Positions 58,201 to 64,000 of a stretch of DNA of 64,000 bases are shown here, in pieces. The translations under genes were made by a program, and so were the position numbers. The notes under the pieces are model-generated. The model ran no database searches. It worked only from the letters and a program-made list of their open reading frames with translations, and was not told the origin of the DNA. Every line of letters starts with the position of its first letter. The stretch's first letter is position 1. The stretch is from Halorubrum lacusprofundi ATCC 49239 (GTDB taxonomy: Archaea; Halobacteriota; Halobacteria; Halobacteriales; Haloferacaceae): positions 1,426,001 through 1,490,000 of the forward strand of contig NC_012029.1 of NCBI RefSeq assembly GCF_000022205.1, read 5' to 3'.

Positions 58201-59700
58201 TCAATCGTCGGCCGGGCTCACGCCGGACGCGACTCCTTCGATATCGCGGTCCGTCTCCTCGCCCTCCACGTCGAACGGGTACTCGCCGGTGACACACCCG
58301 AGACAGAGGTCCGCGCGGCTCTCACCGAGCGCGTCGGCGACGGCGTCGACCGAGAGATACGATAGCGAGTCCGCGCCGACCTTCTCGCGGATCTCTTCCG
58401 TCGACGCGTCGGCGGCGATCAGCTCCTCGCGGGTCGCCATGTCGATGCCGAAGTAGCAGGGCGCGATGATCGCCGGCGCGCCGATCCGGAGGTGGACCTC
58501 CTCGGCGCCCGCCTCGCGGACCAGCTCGACGAGCTGGGTCGAGGTGGTCCCTCGAACGATCGAGTCGTCGATAATCGTGACCGATTTGCCTTCCACCGTC
58601 GATCGGATCGGATTGAGCTTCAGCCGGACCGCGCGCTCGCGCTCGTCCTGCGTCGGCATGATGAACGTCCGGCCGACGTAGCGGTTCTTCATCAGGCCCT
58701 CGGCGAACGCGATGCCGTCGTCGCCGTCCTCCCGCGGCTCCCCGTCCGCGGTCGTCTCGCCGGCGGCGTCGGCGTAGCCGGAGGCGAACGCTCGTCCGGA
58801 GTCCGGAACCGGCATCACCACGTCGGACTCGACGCCGGACTCCTCCCAGAGCTTCCGGCCGAGCGCACGGCGCACCTCGTACACGAGGTTCTCGTCGATC
58901 ACGGAGTCGGGGCGCGCGAAGTAGACGTGTTCGAAAAAGCAGTGGGCGGTCGACTCGCGCTCGACCAGCTGATACGTGTCGTAACCGGTCCCGTCGGGCT
59001 CCAAAACGACAAGTTCGCCGGGGCGCACGTCGCGGATCAGCTCCCCGTCGAGGGTGTCGATGGCGGCTGACTCGCTGGCGAGCACGTAGCCGCCGTCGAT
59101 CTTCCCGAGACACAGCGGGCGGTTTCCGAGAGGGTCGCGCACGCCGAGGACCGTGTCGTCGTGGGCGATCGCCAACGAGTAGGAGCCGTGAATCCGGTTC
59201 ATCGTGTGTTTGACCGCCCGCACGAGGTCCTCTTCGAGGAGGTTGCGCGCGAGGTCGTGGGCGATCACCTCGGTGTCGCCGTCGGACGTGAACGCGTGGC
59301 CGGCCGCCGCGAGCTCCTCGCGCACCTCGTCGGCGTTCACGAGGTTCCCGTTGTGCGAGAGCCCGAGCGACCCGGACTTAAACGAGACCGAGAACGGCTG
59401 CGCGCAGCTCTTGTCGAGGCTGCCGGCGGTCGGATACCGGACGTGGCCGATTCCGGTGCCGCCCGACAGCGACTCCAGATCGCCCTCGTCGAACGCGTCG
59501 CCGACGAGCCCGCGCTCGACGTGGCTGTGCTGTTGGAACCCGTCGTGCGTGACGATCCCCGCGGACTCCTGTCCGCGGTGTTGGAGCGCGTACAGCGCGT
59601 AGTACAGCGGGCGCGCGGCCTCGCGGTCAGCGAGCGAGACGCCGACGACGCCGCACTTCTCTCGCGGCTCGTCAGCGGTGTGGTCCCCACCGGCTTGCAT
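58201..59700 (-). CDS. purF: Amidophosphoribosyltransferase
   Basis: A 499-aa enzyme, first committed step of purine synthesis. Residues 1-15 form a propeptide; Cys16 (REKCGVVGV) becomes the N-terminal nucleophile of the glutaminase domain, which also shows ALQHRGQESAGIV and GTGIGHVRYPTAG. The phosphoribosyltransferase domain has the PRPP loop VTIIDDSIVRGTT. Four Cys positions (AHCFFE, APCYFG, LCLGC) match the 4Fe-4S type of Bacillus PurF. The ATG at 59700 is preferred; a GTG two codons upstream is an alternative. Confidence 0.96.
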   Translation of the reverse strand: MQAGGDHTADEPREKCGVVGVSLADREAARPLYYALYALQHRGQESAGIVTHDGFQQHSHVERGLVGDAFDEGDLESLSGGTGIGHVRYPTAGSLDKSCAQPFSVSFKSGSLGLSHNGNLVNADEVREELAAAGHAFTSDGDTEVIAHDLARNLLEEDLVRAVKHTMNRIHGSYSLAIAHDDTVLGVRDPLGNRPLCLGKIDGGYVLASESAAIDTLDGELIRDVRPGELVVLEPDGTGYDTYQLVERESTAHCFFEHVYFARPDSVIDENLVYEVRRALGRKLWEESGVESDVVMPVPDSGRAFASGYADAAGETTADGEPREDGDDGIAFAEGLMKNRYVGRTFIMPTQDERERAVRLKLNPIRSTVEGKSVTIIDDSIVRGTTSTQLVELVREAGAEEVHLRIGAPAIIAPCYFGIDMATREELIAADASTEEIREKVGADSLSYLSVDAVADALGESRADLCLGCVTGEYPFDVEGEETDRDIEGVASGVSPADD

Positions 59701-59849
59701 ATACACGGCGGTGGGACGGGAGTCGGTAAAAACCCTCGTGTTCGTGGCACAATGGCTCGTTTAAAACCTAAATATGTGCAGTATCGTGGATCGGTGTCGG
59801 AGAGTTCGCCGACGCGACGGCGACGTCACGTCCTCGGCGACGGTCCCTC

Positions 59850-60233
59850 TCACTCCTCGCCGACGTACTCGTCTAACCGCTCGAAGTACTCCTCCCGCGG
59901 CACCTGATAGGCGGCCCGGTAGTCCACGTCGCCGGCGACGAACCGCTCCGCGACGTCGACGGCGGCGGCCGCGCCAGCTTCGGGGCTCTCGTACGTCTCC
60001 GCGATCGCCTCGATCTCGGGCTCTAAGAAGAGGACGACGTGCCACTCCTCGGTCGCGTACTGGCCCGATCCGGGGCGGGCGTTGCGCGCGCCGTTCGTCA
60101 GGTAGATCGTCGGGAGACACTCGGACGGGAGGTCGTCGCCGCCGAAGACGTCCGGGCGATACACGAGGATGGCCCGGCCGCTCGGCTCCTCGTTCCACAC
60201 CCGCCAGCCGTCCGGCAGCGCCTCGAAGCTCAT
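59850..60233 (-). CDS. DUF5820 family protein
   Basis: A 127-aa haloarchaeal protein. The start MSFEALPDGWRVWNEE, then RAILVYRPDVFGGDDLP, PTIYLTNG and EEWHVVLFLEPEIEAI, ending QVPREEYFERLDEYVGEE, match the DUF5820 family. It is soluble, acidic and mixed alpha/beta. Function unknown. Located between purF and the RqcH gene, all on the minus strand but with separate spacing of 71 bp or more. Confidence 0.82.
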   Translation of the reverse strand: MSFEALPDGWRVWNEEPSGRAILVYRPDVFGGDDLPSECLPTIYLTNGARNARPGSGQYATEEWHVVLFLEPEIEAIAETYESPEAGAAAAVDVAERFVAGDVDYRAAYQVPREEYFERLDEYVGEE

Positions 60234-60304
60234 GGACGGACTCCGTCGTCGAGACTTGAAAGGATCGCGCTCTCTGCGGGGGAGACTCGGTTTCAGCCGA
60301 CCTC

Positions 60305-62506
60305 TCAGTCCACGATGTCGGAGCCGCCCGCCGGAATGAACTCCTGCAGCTGGTCGGCGCTCGCCACCTTCCGAACGAACGATTGGTCGGCGAAGCGCCC
60401 CTTTAGCTCGCGGTACACCATCATCGCGGCGTCGTTTTGGGCGTACATCCCCGGCTCCAGCGTGACGCTCGTCGCCACGCGATCGACGATCGCCGAGGGC
60501 GGCCCGCCGATGGCCTGCGTAACGGGCTCGCACTGGACGCCGACGGCGATCCGACAGGGCACGTCCTCGAAGTAGGTGCGGTCACCGCGGATCACGAAGC
60601 TCCCCTTCTCGATGTACTCGCCGCTCTCGGGAGTCTTCGACACCTGATCGGGCTCGACCATGTACGCGTCGCCCGCGCCGCGCCCGTCCTTCCAGTCCGA
60701 CGAGTAGGAGACGGCGAACTGCGCGACTTCGCGTAAGGTCTCCTCCGAGAAGTCGACCGGATCGGCCGACTCCGAGGGCCCCGCGGCCTTCAGGAGCGTC
60801 ACCGGGCCCCCGTGCGCCTGCGTGTGGAAGAACCGGTCGTGTTTGCCCATGTACTTCTTGACAAGCTCCTCGTTCTGGTCGGCGTTGCGTCCGCCGATGA
60901 CGAGGTAGCCCGTCGAAGTGTAGAACCACCGGAAGCGGTCGTACCAGTCGTCGGGGCTCCGGATCGGGATCGAGGAGCGGGAGAGCCAGTCGGTCTGGTA
61001 CTCCTCGCCGTCCTCCTCTTCTTCCCCGTCGTCGGCTCCGTCCCCGGCGGTCTCGTCGGCAGCCGCCTCCTTCGCCTCCCACTCGGCTTTCCGCTCTTTG
61101 ACGGCCTCCAACTCCGCGCGAGTCGACTTAATCGCCTCCATCGCGCCCTCTTTCTTCCCTTCGATGCGCTTGGCTTCCTGATAGAGGCGGTCGGCGTTGA
61201 CCTCCACGCCCGCACTCGCGTCGAGCTCGATCCGAGTCGTCTCTCCGTCGTCGTCCTCACCGTCACCGCCGCGGAGTTCGACCGTCACCGTGCCCTCGCC
61301 GCCGTCGACATCGACCACCGTCTCCGCCGCCGGGATTCCCTGCTCCGCGCCGGCGTCGAGGGTTTCGGCGATCTCGTCCCACGGCACCTCCGCCTCGCGG
61401 GCTTCCTGTACCGTCGAGAGCACCTCGTCGACGAGGTCGTACTCGGCGTACAGCAGCTCCGCGCGCTCGCGCTCCGCTTCGGCCTGCTCTTCGAACCCCT
61501 CGATCGCCCCCTGCTGCTGTTCGACGATCCGCTCTTGTTTACCGATTTCCTCCTCGAAGTCGGGCCGAGACGGGCTAGCGTCGGCCGGGGCTTCGCCCTC
61601 CTCGCTCCCGTCGCGATCGAGCCGGTAGAAGTACTCGTCGACGGCGGCGTTGAAGGAGTCGAAGCCGACGCTCGGCAGCCCCTCGTGCTCCGAGAGGGGG
61701 AAAGGCGTGACGTCGACGACGCGGGGGTCGCGGTCCTCCGCCTCGTCGTCGGACAGTTCCTCTTCGTACACCCGTGGGTCGACATCGCCCGAGCGGAGCC
61801 GCTCGCCGATGCGTTCGAGGGCCTCGTGGAGCGCACGGAGCTGGTCGTCGGTCACGTCGTCGATCGGCGTCTCCTTCTCGACGCCTGCGCGGGTACACAC
61901 CTCCTCGGCGTAGAGCCCGCCGAGGTTGAGCTGAGTCGCCAGCGTCCGCACCACGTCGCTGTCGGACTCGCGCATGTGTCGTTTGAACCCGCCGAGGCTC
62001 ACGTCGAGGGGGTTGAGCCGCGAAGCGGGGTACTCGTATTGCGCGCCGGGCGCGACCGTCCGGGACTTGAGCCGGACGGTCTGGAGCGACCCGACGACCT
62101 CTCCGGTCTCGTCGAGCGCGGCGACGTTCCCCTGTCCGAACAGCTCGGCGACGAGCGTCGTGTTCTCGTCCTCGCGCTCGAACTCGAACGTGAGGATCCG
62201 GTCGAATTCGTACTGCTCGACGCCCGCGAAGTCGGCGCCGGACATCCGATTTCGCAGCATCTTCGCGAAGTTCGGCGGCCGACCGGGGGCGTCGGCGACG
62301 TTCTCGGGATCCGCGACGTGGGCGCGTTTGATGTCTCCCACCTCGATCATGAGTTCGACCCGCCCGCGGTCGAAGTCGCGGAGCTTCAGCCGGAGCAGGT
62401 CGTCGTCGTAGAGGTACGCCTTGTCGACCTTCGCGCCCTCGTACCGATTGAGCTCGGTAACGAGGGCCGCGAGGTCGATGCTCGACAGCTCCCGCTTCTG
62501 GTCCAT
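60305..62506 (-). CDS. rqcH: Ribosome rescue protein RqcH (NEMF/NFACT family)
   Basis: A 733-aa archaeal NFACT protein that acts on stalled large ribosomal subunits. Domains: NFACT-N (LVTELNRYEGAKVDKAYLYD; GRPPNFAKMLRNRM), helix-hairpin-helix (about 190-270), two coiled coils (QERIVEQQQGAIEGFEEQAE; AKRIEGKKEGAMEAIKSTRA) and the C-terminal NFACT-R/DUF814 domain (WYDRFRWFYTSTGYLVIGGR; KHDRFFHTQAHGGP). Acidic loops are inserted. The ATG at 62506 is preferred over a TTG two codons before. The family binds tRNA-Ala for tailing in bacteria. Confidence 0.93.
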   Translation of the reverse strand: MDQKRELSSIDLAALVTELNRYEGAKVDKAYLYDDDLLRLKLRDFDRGRVELMIEVGDIKRAHVADPENVADAPGRPPNFAKMLRNRMSGADFAGVEQYEFDRILTFEFEREDENTTLVAELFGQGNVAALDETGEVVGSLQTVRLKSRTVAPGAQYEYPASRLNPLDVSLGGFKRHMRESDSDVVRTLATQLNLGGLYAEEVCTRAGVEKETPIDDVTDDQLRALHEALERIGERLRSGDVDPRVYEEELSDDEAEDRDPRVVDVTPFPLSEHEGLPSVGFDSFNAAVDEYFYRLDRDGSEEGEAPADASPSRPDFEEEIGKQERIVEQQQGAIEGFEEQAEAERERAELLYAEYDLVDEVLSTVQEAREAEVPWDEIAETLDAGAEQGIPAAETVVDVDGGEGTVTVELRGGDGEDDDGETTRIELDASAGVEVNADRLYQEAKRIEGKKEGAMEAIKSTRAELEAVKERKAEWEAKEAAADETAGDGADDGEEEEDGEEYQTDWLSRSSIPIRSPDDWYDRFRWFYTSTGYLVIGGRNADQNEELVKKYMGKHDRFFHTQAHGGPVTLLKAAGPSESADPVDFSEETLREVAQFAVSYSSDWKDGRGAGDAYMVEPDQVSKTPESGEYIEKGSFVIRGDRTYFEDVPCRIAVGVQCEPVTQAIGGPPSAIVDRVATSVTLEPGMYAQNDAAMMVYRELKGRFADQSFVRKVASADQLQEFIPAGGSDIVD

Positions 62507-62588
62507 ACTCAAAGGAGACAGCCGGCCCGGAAAAAGGCGTGTCGTTGTGTGGACGGGCCGCCGAGAGAGCGACCGCGTCCGGAGTCGG

Positions 62589-64000
62589 CTACAGCCGCTT
62601 CGAGACGTACGGCCCGTCCTGGTGGTAGCCGAGCTTGTTTCGGTAGTACTCCCGGGCCCCGATCCCGGAGATGATCGCCAGCTTGCGGTAGCCGGCGTCG
62701 CGGGCCAGTTCCTCGGCGCGTTCGAGGAGCTTCGTCCCGTACCCCTGATGCTGCCAGTCGCCGGCGCCGCCGATGGCGACCTCGCTGCCGTACACGTGGA
62801 GTTCGCGGATCAGCGCGGCGTCCTCAAGCTCGCGGCGGATCGGGTCGTCCTCGGTGCCGGGCGCGCCGGGCTGGTCGGGCGCGAAGGAGGGGAACCGCAG
62901 GCGACAGAACCCGACGAGCAGGTCGCGGACGGGGTCTTCGAAGGAGATGAAGTGTTCCGTCCCGCCGCCGGCCTCGTAGGTGAGCACGTCGAGTTCCACG
63001 TCGTCGGGGTCCGGGTCGGCGTCGTTGTGGCCCACCTCGCGGGCACGGATATCGCGCTGGACGATCCCTTTCTCCTCGGCCCGCTGGTCGGCGAGCTGTC
63101 GGAGGTTCGACTTCCAGACGCCGCCCTCGATGAAGTCGGCCGGAATGTCGCGCTGGACGCGCTGGAGCCGGGTGTACTTCGGGATCTGGTCCATCGCGTC
63201 GGCGACCACATCGGCCGCCTCCTCGTTCGAGAGCGGCTCGAACGAGTCCTGGCGCCACCGGTCGTACACGCGGGTCCCCTCGACGACGAGGGTTGGATAG
63301 ATCTTCAGGTAGTCTGGCCGCCAGTCGGGGTTCTCGAAGATCTGGCGGAAGTCCTCGACGCACATCTCTCGGGTCATCCCCGGCTGGCCCGGCATCATGT
63401 GGAACCCGACCTTGAACGCGGCGTCGCGTAGGTGGCGGTTGGCGTTGCGGGAAGCCTCATTGCCGTGCCCGCGGTGCATCTCGCGGTTGATCCGCTCGTA
63501 GGTGGTCTGGACGCCGACCTCCACCTTGGTCCCCCCCAGATCGAGCATGCGGTCGATCTGTTCCGGATCGCACCAGTCCGGCTTCGTCTCGAACGTCGTG
63601 CCGATGTTGCGGATCTCGTTGGTCTCGTTTTCGGCGATCACGTCTTCGAGGTACTCGAACTCGGTCTCTTCGGGGGCGGGCGCGAACGACTCGCCCTCGG
63701 CGGGCTCGGGCTCTTTGTCGAGGTCGTAGTCGTTCATCGCCTGTAAGGCGCGCTTCACGAACCACTCCTGGTAGTCGTGTGAGCGCGCGGTCATCGTCCC
63801 GCCCATCAGGATGAGCTCCACCTTGTCGACCGGGTGACCGATCTTGCGGAGCTGTTCGAGCCGGAGCGTGACCTGTCCGTACGGGTCGTAGTCGTTCTGC
63901 TCGCCCCGGGCCGCGGCGGGCTCGTGGCCCGTGTACGACTGCGCCGAGGAGAACTCCGAGGCCGGCCCGCCGGGACAGTACAGGCACTTCCCGTGCGGGC
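62589..64000 (-). CDS. elp3: Elp3 tRNA(U34) carboxymethyltransferase (N-terminus beyond the window)
   Basis: The visible 470 residues cover most of an archaeal Elp3, which adds a carboxymethyl group at C5 of wobble uridine. The right edge cuts the gene inside the radical SAM cluster motif; PHGKCLYCPGGP, with the last two Cys ligands, is seen at about 63960-64000. SAM-domain segments VELILMGGTMTARS, VGVQTTYERINREMHRGHG and HMMPGQPGMTREM follow. The C-terminal GNAT domain has QHQGYGTKLLERAEELARDAG and IGAREYYRNKLGYHQDGPY. The frame is open to the window edge, so a start near 63821 would be wrong. Confidence 0.96.
   Translation of the reverse strand, partial: PHGKCLYCPGGPASEFSSAQSYTGHEPAAARGEQNDYDPYGQVTLRLEQLRKIGHPVDKVELILMGGTMTARSHDYQEWFVKRALQAMNDYDLDKEPEPAEGESFAPAPEETEFEYLEDVIAENETNEIRNIGTTFETKPDWCDPEQIDRMLDLGGTKVEVGVQTTYERINREMHRGHGNEASRNANRHLRDAAFKVGFHMMPGQPGMTREMCVEDFRQIFENPDWRPDYLKIYPTLVVEGTRVYDRWRQDSFEPLSNEEAADVVADAMDQIPKYTRLQRVQRDIPADFIEGGVWKSNLRQLADQRAEEKGIVQRDIRAREVGHNDADPDPDDVELDVLTYEAGGGTEHFISFEDPVRDLLVGFCRLRFPSFAPDQPGAPGTEDDPIRRELEDAALIRELHVYGSEVAIGGAGDWQHQGYGTKLLERAEELARDAGYRKLAIISGIGAREYYRNKLGYHQDGPYVSKRL

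Noticed and set aside
63819-63821. GTG at 63821 as the start of Elp3
   Set aside because: The frame continues to the window edge and encodes the radical SAM Cys motif, so the real start lies outside the window.

Overview
The window is a GC-rich stretch of chromosome from a halophilic archaeon (Halobacteria), most likely Halorubrum or a close relative. The proteins are strongly acidic, with Asp/Glu-rich linkers and tails. Many promoters are TATA boxes about 26-32 nt upstream of a leaderless start. Archaeal and haloarchaeal marker genes are present: GatE, Elp3, DacZ, haloarchaeal phosphomevalonate decarboxylase, halocyanin, DUF5789, DUF7130 and DUF5820 proteins, and HTH_10/Bat-like and DICT regulators. 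The genus call is an inference; it leans partly on a dispersed intergenic repeat that I recall, without being able to check, from Halorubrum genomes.

Layout. 1-4335: a BMP-type (probably nucleoside) ABC importer: lipoprotein, duplicated ATPase, two permeases, the last cut by the window edge. 4560-6404: GlmM/ManB-type phosphohexomutase and acylphosphatase. 6441-8850: an unknown protein, then divergent HxlR regulator and DoxX, then a VOC dioxygenase-like protein. 8877-11524: SRPBCC protein, a tiny DVxH protein, a DUF21 membrane protein, an AstE/AspA-like zinc hydrolase. 11613-15608: an ABC-2 export operon in which one permease is fused to a PrsW-like protease domain. 15934-18963: ferredoxin, VapBC, phosphomevalonate decarboxylase, and an HTH/PemK-like pair whose toxin gene is frameshifted. 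19001-24340: photolyase, MrfA-like DUF1998 helicase, GNAT enzyme. 24453-29366: PAS histidine kinase, MscS channel with the c-di-AMP synthase DacZ, a second MscS with an unknown membrane protein. 29367-34658: accessory-looking stretch with gene-poor DNA, Mn catalase, a divergent proteasome-fold protein, YdjM-like, rubredoxin-like and Bat-like proteins. 34740-39308: aldo/keto reductase, mini zinc finger, MFS transporter, glycosyltransferase. 39442-43625: dihydroxyacetone kinase (dhaKLM) facing ptsI-ptsH, a complete phosphoenolpyruvate-driven phosphorelay. 43681-46471: YqeC and an aldehyde:ferredoxin oxidoreductase homologue without its usual Cys motif. 46473-51462: YchF GTPase, DUF5789, Usp, BirA, a membrane protein, EamA transporter. 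51645-58114: Lrp regulator, GatE, DUF7344/DICT pair, tRNA-Leu(GAG), DUF420, YdjM-like, halocyanin. 58201-64000: PurF, DUF5820, RqcH, and Elp3 cut by the window edge.

Most of the window is ordinary core chromosome. The main unexplained signals are intergenic. A GC-rich element (called R1 here) occurs four times, at 7016-7302, 15619-15868, 23253-23577 and 52194-52595. Each copy is bounded by TTATAAA boxes and carries two strongly conserved GGCTGGGG cores; the copies are read in different frames, so they are not conserved as protein. A second, about 110-bp element (called B) with a short hairpin occurs at 23123-23237 and 30510-30620, and in both places runs into a CTTATAA box like the left end of R1. 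No CRISPR array, rRNA operon or intact insertion sequence was seen.
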